Positions 16,896 through 25,201 of a DNA stretch of 64,000 nt are shown piece after piece; the first letter of the stretch is position 1, and each line of letters starts with the position of its first letter. Made by a program: the position numbers and the translations under genes. Location: NCBI GenBank assembly GCA_963815665.1, contig CAWFHN010000006.1:124001-188000 (forward strand), given 5' to 3'. The notes below the pieces were generated by a model. It was given only the letters and a program-made list of their open reading frames with translations. It ran no database searches and was not told the DNA's origin. This stretch comes from DASUPK01 sp963815665 (GTDB lineage: Bacteria > Actinomycetota > Thermoleophilia > Solirubrobacterales > 70-9).

Positions 16896-16922
16896 GACGG
16901 ACCAAGACGAAGGGATGTGACA
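16896..16922 (-). promoter_or_regulatory. ECF41-like promoter for the MFS gene
   Basis: On the minus strand TGTCACA (16922-16916), sixteen bases, then CGTC (16899-16896): a perfect match to the ECF41 consensus elements. It lies about 53 bases before the MFS start codon and overlaps the sigma-gene start codon. Confidence 0.6.
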
Positions 16923-17794
16923 TGAACGATCAAGAGCTCCTCGCAAAACGCTTTGAGGACCACCGTACCTACCTGCACTCCGTGGCCTACCGGATGCTGG
17001 GCTCGACGGGCGAGGCCGACGATGCGGTGCAGGAGGCCTGGCTGCGGCTGAGCCGCTCCGACTCCGACGACGTCGACAACCTCCGCGCCTGGCTGACCAC
17101 CGTGGTCGGCCGCGTCTCCCTGGACATGCTGCGCGCCCGAAAGTCTCGCCGCGAGGAGCCCGACGGGCCCGAGCACATCGAGCCGATCGTCAGCGAGGTG
17201 GCCGAGGAGCAACCGGCCGAGGAGGCCGAGCTGGCCGACTCCGTCGGGCTCGCCATGCTGGTGGTGCTCGAGAACCTCTCCCCCGCCGAGCGCGTCGCCT
17301 TCGTCCTGCACGACATGTTCGGCGTGCCGTTCAGCGAGATCAGCGAGATCGCCGGCCGAACACCGGACGCCGCTCGTCAACTTGCCAGTCGTGCGCGGCG
17401 GAGGGTTCGGGGCTCCGTGCCGCCGAGCGACCCCGATTTGGCCCAGCAGCGCCGGGTCGTGGAGGCTTTCCTGGCGGCCGCTCGCGCCGGTGACTTCGAA
17501 GCGTTGCTGGAGCTGCTCGATCCGAACGTCGTGCAGCGCATCCACACGGCCGAGGGCGACCCGCGGTGGGCGCCGCCGGCCGTCGGCGCCGAGAACGTGG
17601 CGAGGCGGGCCATGGCGCGCGGCCGCCCCTTCGCGCCGTACGGCCGCCCGGCCGTCGTCAATGGGAACATGGGCGTGGTCGTCGACATCGAGGGCAAGCG
17701 CATGGTCGTCGGTGCCCTGACGATCAGCAACGGGCGCATCACCACCATGGACATCTTCCTCGAGCCGATGACGCCCCCGGATTCGCCTGATTGA
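16922..17794 (+). CDS. ECF41-type sigma factor with SnoaL-like C-terminus
   Basis: A 290-residue sigma factor. Sigma2 is at about 8-75 (YRMLGSTGEADDAVQEAWLR), sigma4 at about 115-165 (LSPAERVAFVLHDMFGVPF). A SnoaL-like/NTF2-fold domain of about 120 residues follows, which in ECF41 proteins regulates activity in place of an anti-sigma factor. Classical ECF41 genes neighbour carboxymuconolactone decarboxylases or oxidoreductases; here the divergent MFS pump takes that place. Both promoters between them match ECF41 elements. Confidence 0.9.
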   Translation: MNDQELLAKRFEDHRTYLHSVAYRMLGSTGEADDAVQEAWLRLSRSDSDDVDNLRAWLTTVVGRVSLDMLRARKSRREEPDGPEHIEPIVSEVAEEQPAEEAELADSVGLAMLVVLENLSPAERVAFVLHDMFGVPFSEISEIAGRTPDAARQLASRARRRVRGSVPPSDPDLAQQRRVVEAFLAAARAGDFEALLELLDPNVVQRIHTAEGDPRWAPPAVGAENVARRAMARGRPFAPYGRPAVVNGNMGVVVDIEGKRMVVGALTISNGRITTMDIFLEPMTPPDSPD

Positions 17795-17840
17795 GTCCGA
17801 TCCGTAACCCCGTCGCGGCTCCGGACGCTGGTGTTAGTGC

Positions 17841-18713
17841 ATGGCGGAGCGAGGGAATACGGCACGCATGCGGGGACTTCCAGGGATCGCGGCGGGGGTG
17901 CTCATCGCCGCACTCGCGCTCGGGCTGACCGCAGCGGCGGGCGGCGCCGCGGTCGGGCCGACCGACCTTGCGGTGACCAAGGCCGACACGGCCGATCCGG
18001 TGACCGTCGGCGACACCTTCGGCTACGTGATCACGGCAAGGAACCTGGGCTTCGTGGACGACGCGGGGGACGTGAAAACCACCGACACGCTCCCGTCGCG
18101 GGTCTCCTACGTGTCCGCGACTCCCTCGAAGGGCAGCTGCAAGAAGTCGGGCCGCAAGGTGACCTGCGACCTCGGCCAGGTCAACGCCGGTTCCTCGGCG
18201 AGCGTCACGATCCTGGTCAAGGCGTCCAGGTCCGGGACGGCCTCAAACACGGCCTCGCTGACCAGCGCGGACGACACCAACGCGGCCAACAACGTCGACA
18301 CCGAGACGACCGTGATCAACAAGAAGCCGCCCAAGCCCAAGAAGCCGAAGCCGAGCTGCGCGGCGCCGACGATCGTCGGCACGGCGGGCAACGACGTGCT
18401 GGTCGGCACCGATCGCAAGGACGCGATCCTGGGACTCAGAGGGAGCGACCGGATTTTCGCGGGCGGCGGCAATGACATCATCTGCGCCGGCGGCGGCGCC
18501 GATCTGGTCAACGGCGGGTCGGGCAGCGACCTGATCATCGGGGGCAACGGGCCGGACAAGCTGATCGGCAAGGACGGCCGCGACACGCTGAAGGGCAAGA
18601 ACGGCCGCGACAAGCTGTTCGGCGGCAAGGGAGACGATCTGCTCAACGGCGGCAAGAAGCGCGACAAGTGCAAGGGCGGCCCGGGCCGCAACACGCTGAT
18701 CCGCTGCCCGTAG
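17841..18713 (+). CDS. Secreted DUF11 protein with RTX-type repeats
   Basis: A 290-residue exported protein. A signal peptide covers about 10-37. A DUF11-like beta domain (about 40-155, DLAVTKADTADPVTVGD) is followed by a Lys/Pro hinge. The C-terminal half holds six or seven hemolysin-type nonapeptides (for example GGGNDIICAGGGADLVNGG), which form a calcium-binding beta roll. Such proteins are surface or extracellular. The last repeats become Lys-rich and lack several Asp, so only the first few are expected to bind calcium. ATG 17868 is an alternative start. Confidence 0.82.
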   Translation: MAERGNTARMRGLPGIAAGVLIAALALGLTAAAGGAAVGPTDLAVTKADTADPVTVGDTFGYVITARNLGFVDDAGDVKTTDTLPSRVSYVSATPSKGSCKKSGRKVTCDLGQVNAGSSASVTILVKASRSGTASNTASLTSADDTNAANNVDTETTVINKKPPKPKKPKPSCAAPTIVGTAGNDVLVGTDRKDAILGLRGSDRIFAGGGNDIICAGGGADLVNGGSGSDLIIGGNGPDKLIGKDGRDTLKGKNGRDKLFGGKGDDLLNGGKKRDKCKGGPGRNTLIRCP

Positions 18714-18848
18714 CGCAACCTCCCGCTCAGCGCGAGTCCAATCTCCCCGGCGACCCGGGCCGTATCCCAGATGTGGCTGCCAGCCCTGCCCTTCGATCCC
18801 TCTGGCGGGGCTGGCGGCTGCCATCGTGGCGTAGCGTCTCCGCCTGAC

Positions 18849-19121
18849 GTGAGCGAGGACAACTTCCGCAAGGCGCGCTGGTACGCGGTGCGGCCGGCGG
18901 CGAACCGCAAGCCGGCGACCTACCGCTGCCCGCTCTGCGGCGGCATGCTCCCCTCTCTCAGCCAGCACATGCTGGTGACGCCCGAGGGAGACAGCTCGCG
19001 CCGGCGCCACGCCCACTCCGCCTGCGTGATGGCCGCCCGCAAGCAGGGACGACTGCCGCTGCGCGAGGAGGTCGAGCCGCGTCCGCCGGGATTGCTCGCC
19101 AGGCTGTTCCGCCGGGGGTAG
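18849..19121 (+). CDS. Small zinc-ribbon-like protein
   Basis: A 90-residue protein from GTG 18849. It contains YRCPLCGGMLPSLSQHM and then RHAHSACVMAARKQG, a Cys2-His-Cys type pattern that would bind one zinc. Pro/Arg-rich C-terminus. Function unknown. The stretch 18714-18848 upstream holds no gene. The longer frame from 18771 has no support. Confidence 0.7.
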   Translation: MSEDNFRKARWYAVRPAANRKPATYRCPLCGGMLPSLSQHMLVTPEGDSSRRRHAHSACVMAARKQGRLPLREEVEPRPPGLLARLFRRG

Positions 19122-19134
19122 GCTCAGCGTCGAG

Positions 19135-19551
19135 ATGGCGCTGAAGAAGATCGGTCTCGTCACCGCATCGGCGCTCTGCTCCGTCAACCTCTGGACGGGC
19201 GCGCCGCTGTTCGCGGTCTGGGTGGGCTCGAAGGTCCAGGGAAGCCTCAACAACCTCAGCATGGGCGCCGTCTTCTCGGTGATCGCGGTGCTGGCGGTGA
19301 CGGTCTTCCTGCTCGCCATGGCCCTCACCTGGCTGAACGCGAAGTACGACGACGTCTCCGGCAGGCCGCCCGCGGCTCGGCACACCTCCCCCTGGCTGCG
19401 CAGCATGCGCGACGAGCGCGAGCACGACGTCCGCGAGAAGTACGGGATCAGCCCCGTCGAGCGGATGGTGGTGATCTGCGCGGTCGCCGGCGTGCTGGCG
19501 TTCGAGGCCTGGTTCTTCTTCTTCGCCGGCTCGTCACTGCCCAATGGATGA
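19135..19551 (+). CDS. Three-helix membrane protein
   Basis: A 138-residue protein with hydrophobic helices at about 10-30, 45-66 and 110-130 and a charged loop (DEREHDVREKYG). No family is recognised. It follows the zinc-ribbon gene by 13 bases and overlaps the acetyltransferase gene by eight, so the three are probably one operon. Confidence 0.7.
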   Translation: MALKKIGLVTASALCSVNLWTGAPLFAVWVGSKVQGSLNNLSMGAVFSVIAVLAVTVFLLAMALTWLNAKYDDVSGRPPAARHTSPWLRSMRDEREHDVREKYGISPVERMVVICAVAGVLAFEAWFFFFAGSSLPNG

Positions 19552-20161
19552 GCGCGCATCGATCGCGGCGCCCCGCCGGGTCACGTCGGCCGACCTTCCC
19601 GATCTGGCGAGGATGCTGGCGCGCGCGTTCCTCGAGGACCCCGTCGCTGTCTGGTCCTGCGGACCGGATCGCCTCCGGCCTCGTGTTCTGGAGCGGGTGT
19701 TCGGGATGCGCCTGCGGGACCTGCACGCCCACGGAGAGATCTGGGCCACCGACGACCTGCAGAGCGTCGCCGTCTGGGCCCCGCCCGATCAGTGGCACAC
19801 CACGCCGCGGCAGGACCTCGCCCTTGTCTCCACCCTCCTCCATCCCCGGTTGGTGCTTCGAATGCCGATGGTGGTGCGAGGGCTGCTTCGAGTTCAGGGG
19901 ATGCACCCCGAGAAGCCGCCGCACTGGTACCTGGCGATCCTCGGCACCGACCCGGCGGCTCAGGGGCGCGGCCTCGGCTCAGCGATGATGCAGCCGGTCC
20001 TCGAGGAATGCGACCGGGATGGGGTCGGCGCCTACCTGGAGTCCTCGAAGGAGCAGAACCTGGACTACTACGCGCGCCACGGCTTTCGCGTCACCGCGGA
20101 GAAGCGACTCCCGCGCGGGCCCCGCCTCTGGCCGATGTGGCGCGACGCGCGGTCCGGCTAG
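19544..20161 (+). CDS. GNAT-family N-acetyltransferase
   Basis: A 205-residue acetyltransferase. The acetyl-CoA loop is seen in GTDPAAQGRGLGSAMM, followed by the C-terminal strand YLESSKEQNLDYYARHGF. The substrate is unknown; this subgroup includes small-molecule and antibiotic acetyltransferases. It overlaps the upstream membrane-protein gene by eight bases and the convergent ABC permease gene by four. Confidence 0.88.
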   Translation: MDERASIAAPRRVTSADLPDLARMLARAFLEDPVAVWSCGPDRLRPRVLERVFGMRLRDLHAHGEIWATDDLQSVAVWAPPDQWHTTPRQDLALVSTLLHPRLVLRMPMVVRGLLRVQGMHPEKPPHWYLAILGTDPAAQGRGLGSAMMQPVLEECDRDGVGAYLESSKEQNLDYYARHGFRVTAEKRLPRGPRLWPMWRDARSG

Positions 20162-20976
20162 CTCTCCGCGACATCCCGGCGGAGGAAGACGAGCGCGGCC
20201 GCCGCCAGCGCCGGAAGCCCGTACAGGGCGCAGACCCAGAGAGAGCGCAGAATCGGGTCCCAGTCCGCGGGAGTGCGAAGCAGCCCCTGCCAGGCGTTGA
20301 ACTGGGTGCTGAGCAGATACGGATGCAGCCCGCTCAGCCCGGGCAGGATGCCCACCAGCTGGACCAGGAGCGAGAACATCAGTGTCCCCACGATCGCCGC
20401 GCCGCTGTTTCGAAAGACCGTCGAGAGCAGCAAGCCGATGCAGGCGATCGCGAGGATGGGAAGCAGATAGACCAGCAGGCTCGCGCCGACCAGCTCCAGG
20501 CCCTTCGGCGCCGAGACGACGGTGCCCGAGAGTGTGGTCACGGGGTTGAACCCGGAGGCGAGGATCCCGGCTACCAGCGCGACCGCCCCGGCGATCGCGA
20601 TCGCGAGGACCGCATAGGTCGCCGCCGCCAGCGCCTTGCCGGCGAAGATCTGGTGGCGCTCGACCGAGCGGGTGAGGATCATCTTCAGGGTCGCGTTGCG
20701 GTCCTCGGAGGCGACTATGTCGCCCGCGACCAGGGCCGTGATCAGCGGGAAGAGCCAGATCGAGCCGAACAGCAGCAGCACGAGAGGCACCGCGAGCCCC
20801 GTGTCGTGCACGTAGCGGCCGAAGGCGACGTCCCTGGGATGGCCGCCACCGGTCACCAGGGCGATCACGAAGATGATTGGGACCCCCGCGGCCGCACCGA
20901 GGCCGAGATAGGTCCGCTTCTGGGCGCGAAGCTTGCGCAGCTCCCAGCGGTAGACGGTCAGCACCCCCGGCTTCAC
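20158..20976 (-). CDS. ABC transporter permease (ABC-2 type)
   Basis: A 272-residue membrane protein with six hydrophobic helices. The N-terminus (LTVYRWELRKLRAQKRTYLG) is typical of ABC-2 permeases. GTG 20976 overlaps the ATPase stop codon by four bases (GTGA), so the two are translationally coupled. The longer frame to 21213 is a shadow of the ATPase gene. With the ATPase it forms a half-transporter pair, probably exporting a lipid, peptide or drug. Confidence 0.88.
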   Translation of the reverse strand: MKPGVLTVYRWELRKLRAQKRTYLGLGAAAGVPIIFVIALVTGGGHPRDVAFGRYVHDTGLAVPLVLLLFGSIWLFPLITALVAGDIVASEDRNATLKMILTRSVERHQIFAGKALAAATYAVLAIAIAGAVALVAGILASGFNPVTTLSGTVVSAPKGLELVGASLLVYLLPILAIACIGLLLSTVFRNSGAAIVGTLMFSLLVQLVGILPGLSGLHPYLLSTQFNAWQGLLRTPADWDPILRSLWVCALYGLPALAAAALVFLRRDVAES

Positions 20977-21932
20977 GCCATCTCCTCGATCAGCTGCTCC
21001 GCGCTCGCCGCCGGCCCCGGGCCATCGCCCTCGGTGAGCTGGAAGAAGAGATCTTCGAGCGTCGCCTGGCGCGGCGTGAGCTCGAGGACCGGTGCGCCGG
21101 ACTCCGCGAGGGCGATGGAGAGAGCCGCCACGGCGCTCTCGTCGGAGGCCTTGAAGATCAGCCCGCTCTCGGGTCCCGCGGCGACCTCCTCGACGCCGGG
21201 TTGAGCGAGGCAAACGTCCCGGGCTCGCCGGTCATCGGTGGTGCGAAGCCGGTAGCTGACCCCGGCCCTGCTCCGAAGCTCGGCGAGGGATCCCTCATAT
21301 GCGACCCGGCCGCTCCTGATGATCGCGACCCGGTTGCAGAGCTCCTCGACCTCCATCATCTGGTGGCTGGAGAGGAGAACGGTGATCCCGCGCTCGCCGA
21401 GATCGCGGATCAGCATCCTCATGTCGCGCATCCCCGCCGGGTCGAGCCCGGTGGCCGGCTCGTCCAGGAGAAGCAGGCGAGGCTTGCGCAGCAGCGCCGA
21501 TGCGATCCCGAGCCGCTGGCGCATGCCGTGGGAATAGCCCTTGACCTTGTCCTTGGCGCGTTCCCGCAGCTCGACGACCTCCAGGACCTCGTCGATCGTC
21601 GTATCGCCCTCGCCGTCCAGGGCGGCGCAGAGCCTCAGGTTGTCCCGCCCGCTCAGGTAGGGATAGAACGACGGGGCCTCGACGAAGCCCGCCACCCCGT
21701 CCAGCGCGGTGACGCTGATCTGCGGATCGCGACCGAACAGCCGCACCGTTCCCGCGCTGGGGCGGATCAACCCCAGCATCATCCGCAGCGAGGTCGTCTT
21801 GCCGGCCCCGTTCGGCCCGAGATAGCCGAAGACGTCTCCGCGATTGACGGTCAGGTCGACGTCATCGACCGCGGTGATCTCCCCGTATCGCTTGACCAGC
21901 CCCCGGACCTCAATCGGCGGAGACTCCGCCAT
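20973..21932 (-). CDS. ABC transporter ATP-binding protein (BcrA-like)
   Basis: A 319-residue ATPase with Walker A (GPNGAGKTT, about 38-46), signature YSHGMRQRLGIA, Walker B LLLLDEPATG and a C-terminal extension of about 90 residues as in DrrA/BcrA-type exporters. The second gene of the operon, three bases after the LolA-like gene. It energises the permease encoded next. Confidence 0.93.
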   Translation of the reverse strand: MAESPPIEVRGLVKRYGEITAVDDVDLTVNRGDVFGYLGPNGAGKTTSLRMMLGLIRPSAGTVRLFGRDPQISVTALDGVAGFVEAPSFYPYLSGRDNLRLCAALDGEGDTTIDEVLEVVELRERAKDKVKGYSHGMRQRLGIASALLRKPRLLLLDEPATGLDPAGMRDMRMLIRDLGERGITVLLSSHQMMEVEELCNRVAIIRSGRVAYEGSLAELRSRAGVSYRLRTTDDRRARDVCLAQPGVEEVAAGPESGLIFKASDESAVAALSIALAESGAPVLELTPRQATLEDLFFQLTEGDGPGPAASAEQLIEEMA

Positions 21933-21935
21933 CGG

Positions 21936-23147
21936 CTAGAGCGCTCGCGCGGCCGTCAGCACCGTGTCCGGGGGCGCCGAGGCGAGAACCGTGTACTCGA
22001 CCCCGTTGCGCTGGAACCTCACCATGGTCCCGAGAGCCGTGTCGAGCTCCTCGCCCTGCGCTCCGTTGACCGACACCCGCGGGAGGGTCAGCTGACCGTG
22101 ATCGCCGCTCGACGGGGATGAGCTCTGCGCCGGATCGGCGGGCCGCTCGACCACGGCGATTCCACCGAGGCCCCGCCCGTAGGTGACCAGCGCTCCGGCG
22201 TCCTTGCCGCTCTGGATGAGGCGGATCTCGTTCTGCGGCAGCCCGGCCAGGGTGTCCGGGGCGGCAATCGGGAAGGAGGTCTGCCGCTGAACCGCCCCCA
22301 GGCCGGTCACCGGCGCCGCCTCGCCCTGGCCGTCCTTCTGGCGCGCCGGCGGGCTCACGTTCGTGACTTGGGCACCGGGGGGCGGGCTGATGTCGAAGAC
22401 CGACGACGGAACGGCGCCGAAGGAGATATCGGTGACCCTCAGCTCGATCACCGGCGAGCTGTCGCCCTTCGCGTAGACCGCGGCGCGCAGCGGCGTCCCG
22501 TGAACGGCATCCCAGGCGAGCTCGGCCCCGCCGAGGAGGCCTCCATCTCGCTTGGGCTCCACGCGGACCGAATACGCCGGCTGGCCCGCAACGTCGGTCG
22601 GCTCGGCACCGCTCACCGCGGCGTGCTCGGCCAGCCTCGCGATGCCCTTCTTGATCTGCGCCAGCGACGGTGGCTGCTCGTTCGCAGAGCTCCCCTTGTC
22701 CGCTCCGTCGTGACCGGCGGGAAGGGTGCCCTCGAAGGCCGTGTTGGACCCGGAGTCATAGACCCATGCCCGGTGACCATCCGAGAGCACCTGGCTGTCG
22801 CTGGTGGCCCCCTCGGAGTTCGCGTCCGCCTGCAGCTCGAGCCGGAGGTGTCCGTCGGAAGACGCCCAGAGCCGTCCGGAAGCTCCGCTGAGGATCGGAT
22901 CCGCCCCCTGAACGTCGGAGCCGCTGATCAGGTGGTTGGTGAATTGGATCCGCGCGCTCACGCCCTCGATGCTGGGCGCCGTCAGGGCATCGTGTACGGC
23001 GATCGGCAGTGGCTCCGCCGGGGGCGTTGGCCCGCCGCCGCTCGCTGCCATCGCGATCGCGGTGGCGCCGATCCCGGCCGCCACGGTCGCCGCGCAGATC
23101 GCGAGCAGCCGCCGGGTCGAGATGCTGCGCAGGAACTTCATCAACAC
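21936..23147 (-). CDS. LolA-like exported protein
   Basis: A 403-residue protein with an N-terminal membrane or signal helix (about 13-35), no lipobox, and a LolA/DUF2092-like beta sandwich (SARIQFTNHLISGSDVQG, GRLWASSDGHLRLELQ). The C-terminal third is a second domain with a DUF4367-like appearance. In actinobacteria such proteins often sit beside ABC-2 exporters and are thought to receive or sense lipids. It is the first gene of the three-gene operon here. Confidence 0.75.
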   Translation of the reverse strand: MLMKFLRSISTRRLLAICAATVAAGIGATAIAMAASGGGPTPPAEPLPIAVHDALTAPSIEGVSARIQFTNHLISGSDVQGADPILSGASGRLWASSDGHLRLELQADANSEGATSDSQVLSDGHRAWVYDSGSNTAFEGTLPAGHDGADKGSSANEQPPSLAQIKKGIARLAEHAAVSGAEPTDVAGQPAYSVRVEPKRDGGLLGGAELAWDAVHGTPLRAAVYAKGDSSPVIELRVTDISFGAVPSSVFDISPPPGAQVTNVSPPARQKDGQGEAAPVTGLGAVQRQTSFPIAAPDTLAGLPQNEIRLIQSGKDAGALVTYGRGLGGIAVVERPADPAQSSSPSSGDHGQLTLPRVSVNGAQGEELDTALGTMVRFQRNGVEYTVLASAPPDTVLTAARAL

Positions 23148-23195
23148 AAAGGTTACGCCCGCTCCTTAAGCGTTTTCTGACATCTCACCACGCGG

Positions 23196-23363
23196 TCATC
23201 GATCGCGGTGGGAGAGCCAGGCGGCCCAGCCGAAGAGCGCCACTGAGCCGAGAACCATCAAGGCGCTTCCCGCCAGGTAGCCGTGCATCAGCGTGCTGAG
23301 GGCGAACAGGGCGCAGATGAATCCACTCCACGCACTCAAACTCCAGATGGGTCGTCCGTGCAT
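23196..23363 (-). CDS. 55-residue membrane protein
   Basis: A short gene with a clear site (GGAGGGAG, three bases spacing) before ATG 23363. The protein MHGRPIWSLSAWSGFICALF... has two hydrophobic helices and ends LSHRDR. Function unknown. It follows a 155-base leader (23364-23518). Confidence 0.6.
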   Translation of the reverse strand: MHGRPIWSLSAWSGFICALFALSTLMHGYLAGSALMVLGSVALFGWAAWLSHRDR

Positions 23364-23518
23364 GACTCCCTCCATCGGATTTCCTTCAGCGTGCCCTCAG
23401 GGTCGACCCACAGGGTAAACGTCACGTGAAAGCTCCCTAAACGGGTCGATAGCCGCCGGTGGTGCTCGGTGACCCGCCACTGGAACCTCGAGGGCCCGGA
23501 CCCGCGGTCGGACGTCCG
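23364..23518 (-). promoter_or_regulatory. Structured leader between the GGDEF and small-protein genes
   Basis: No reading frame is credible. The segment contains a stem with six outer pairs (CGACCC / GGGTCG, 23404-23448) and an inner AGGG / CCCT pair, in the 5' leader of the 55-residue gene. It could be a cis-acting RNA or a simple attenuator. The resemblance of CACAGGGTAAAC to the c-di-GMP-I aptamer is on the opposite strand and is not complete. Confidence 0.3.
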
Positions 23519-24592
23519 TTAAGAGCGAATCGAGGTGACCGCGACCAGCTGCTCCAGGACCTCGGGCTTCGCGTCCCTGAGCACCTCGATCGAGGCGATC
23601 CGGTTCCGGCCCGCATGCTTGGCCTCGTAGAGGGCCTGATCCGCGGCGCCGAAGAGCGGCTCGAACGCGAGCTGGTCGCCGGTGGCGATTCCCACGCCCA
23701 ATGACACGGTGATCTCCGTCCCGGAGGGCTTGGCCCTTTGGACCGCGATGCGCATCCGCTCGGCCAGCTCGCGCCCCTGGGCGAGATCGACACCCGGGAT
23801 CACCGCCAGGAACTCCTCCCCTCCAAGCCGGTAGAAGAGCTCGAAGGTGCGCAGGCACTTGCGCATCTCATAGGCGGCCTCCCGCAGCACCGCGTCGCCG
23901 ACCTCATGGCCGTAGGTGTCGTTGACCCGCTTGAAGTTGTCGAGGTCCGCGGCGATCATGCAGATCGGGGCTTGCTGCTGCTGCGCCTGTTGCTGGAGCT
24001 CCTCGAAGCGCGACAGCAGCGACTTGCGGTTGAGCAGGCCTGTGAGGGGGTCGAGCACGGACTCGTGGCGATGCTGCATCTCAGCGCCCTGGATCGCCAG
24101 GGCGATCGCGGCCACAGAGGCGGTGAGCGTGACGCTGACGATGCTCAAAGCCGGATGGGCGAAGAAGGCGCCGGCGTCGACCGTCAGACCGATGACGACG
24201 ACCAGCAGCGCCTCGATCGCGACGCCGGCGGCGACGACCTGCGCGCGGAAGCGGACCGCCGACATCGCCACGGGGACGACCATCCAGGGGAGGATCGGAC
24301 TGAGGGGCCCGCCGGTGACCGCAGCGGCCGCGGCGACGGCGAGCTCGATGCTGATCATGCCTCCCGCGGCGGCTCGCTCGGGATGCTCGACGCGGCGCAT
24401 GGCCGGGTCGACGAATGCCAGGACGATTGCGGCGACCACGAAGATGGGGACGAGCCACCAGCTGAGGATCGGAGCGAGCACGAGGATGCCGACGCCGGCA
24501 CAGGCGGCGCCGAAGATGCGCGCCTTGCGGACGCGGTCGCTCGTGTCGACTGCGCGCCTTCGGTCAAGCTCGGTGGGACAGAGCCAGGGCAT
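23519..24592 (-). CDS. Membrane diguanylate cyclase
   Basis: A 357-residue c-di-GMP synthase. About six hydrophobic helices fill residues 25-170 (a 7TM-like sensor), then the GGDEF domain starts DPLTGLLNRKSLLSRFEE. The active-site motif is GGEEF (YRLGGEEFLAVI). The inhibitory-site RxxD is degenerate (RTFE), so product inhibition may be weak. It makes c-di-GMP in response to an unknown membrane signal. Confidence 0.9.
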   Translation of the reverse strand: MPWLCPTELDRRRAVDTSDRVRKARIFGAACAGVGILVLAPILSWWLVPIFVVAAIVLAFVDPAMRRVEHPERAAAGGMISIELAVAAAAAVTGGPLSPILPWMVVPVAMSAVRFRAQVVAAGVAIEALLVVVIGLTVDAGAFFAHPALSIVSVTLTASVAAIALAIQGAEMQHRHESVLDPLTGLLNRKSLLSRFEELQQQAQQQQAPICMIAADLDNFKRVNDTYGHEVGDAVLREAAYEMRKCLRTFELFYRLGGEEFLAVIPGVDLAQGRELAERMRIAVQRAKPSGTEITVSLGVGIATGDQLAFEPLFGAADQALYEAKHAGRNRIASIEVLRDAKPEVLEQLVAVTSIRS

Positions 24593-24604
24593 GGCAGGTC
24601 GCGG

Positions 24605-24757
24605 CTAGTGCTGGATGGCGGGCGGTTTCCAGATGCCGAGAAACGCCATCACGCCCGGGACGATCAAACGCAGGTTGATGGCGGCTACGACGACGATGAG
24701 GGCTACCCAAACGCTCGACATACCTACATAGTCGGCCATCGTGGGGTGCACATTCAT
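24605..24757 (-). CDS. Possible small single-helix membrane protein
   Basis: A 50-residue frame from ATG 24757 (MNVHPTMADYVGMSSVWVAL) with one strong hydrophobic helix and a short basic/aromatic tail. It lies between the tmRNA 3' end and the diguanylate cyclase gene. No recognisable family and no strong ribosome site; it may be spurious. Confidence 0.3.
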   Translation of the reverse strand: MNVHPTMADYVGMSSVWVALIVVVAAINLRLIVPGVMAFLGIWKPPAIQH

Positions 24758-24835
24758 CCGTGCTAGCAACGTTGGACAACTTCGGGTTTCCCGCAAAGGG
24801 GCCATCCCGGCCCCGAAACCCCCCACTAATGACGA

Positions 24836-25198
24836 TGGAGCCGGCGCGGTTCGAACGCGCGTCCTCGGTCACGAACGATCGGCTTCTACAGGTATAGCCG
24901 GCGCTTTGTTCTCGCCCTATGGCCTCCGCTGCCGGCGGGAGATGCCGTAGGGCCAAGTCCCTTTGATGTCCCCGGGCGGTCAGGACGAGCCGTCCGGGTG
25001 AGCCCGATTCTGATGCCGGTGATCCCACCCCTCGGGCTCGGGTGGGCCGACACACGCTGCTTAGGTTCTAGCTAAGCGGCGAGAGCGAACTCATGGTCCG
25101 CACGTATTGGTTTGGTCCCGGTGTTTAACGAGGCCTCCGGGAACCTCGACCTGCAACCTGATCGCACGGATGACCAAGTCGAATCCAATTTCGGCCCC
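24836..25198 (-). ncRNA. ssrA: tmRNA (transfer-messenger RNA)
   Basis: Rescues stalled ribosomes together with SmpB and tags the nascent peptide. The 5' end GGGGCCGA pairs with CGGCTCC near the 3' end to form the 7-bp acceptor; discriminator A is at 24836 and CCA is not encoded. A T-arm with TTCGAAC loop is present. The tag frame (25072-25101) encodes ADHEFALAA followed by TAG and a second stop. The 9-residue encoded tag is short but ends in the usual degradation signal. The RNA begins three bases after the stop codon of the 25202-26095 gene, so it probably matures from a longer transcript or uses a promoter inside that gene. Confidence 0.95.
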
Positions 25199-25201
25199 GT
25201 G

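Noticed and set aside
16916..16922. TGTGACA as part of the sigma gene's ribosome binding site
   Set aside because: It is not purine-rich; its fit as the minus-strand -35 element is better.
23401..23480. c-di-GMP-I (GEMM) riboswitch resemblance (CACAGGGTAAAC)
   Set aside because: The match is on the plus strand, where no gene follows, and the second half of the aptamer does not fit.
24836..24900. tRNA gene suggested by the TTCGAAC T-arm
   Set aside because: No anticodon arm; the matching acceptor strand is 360 bases away with a tag frame, which identifies tmRNA.
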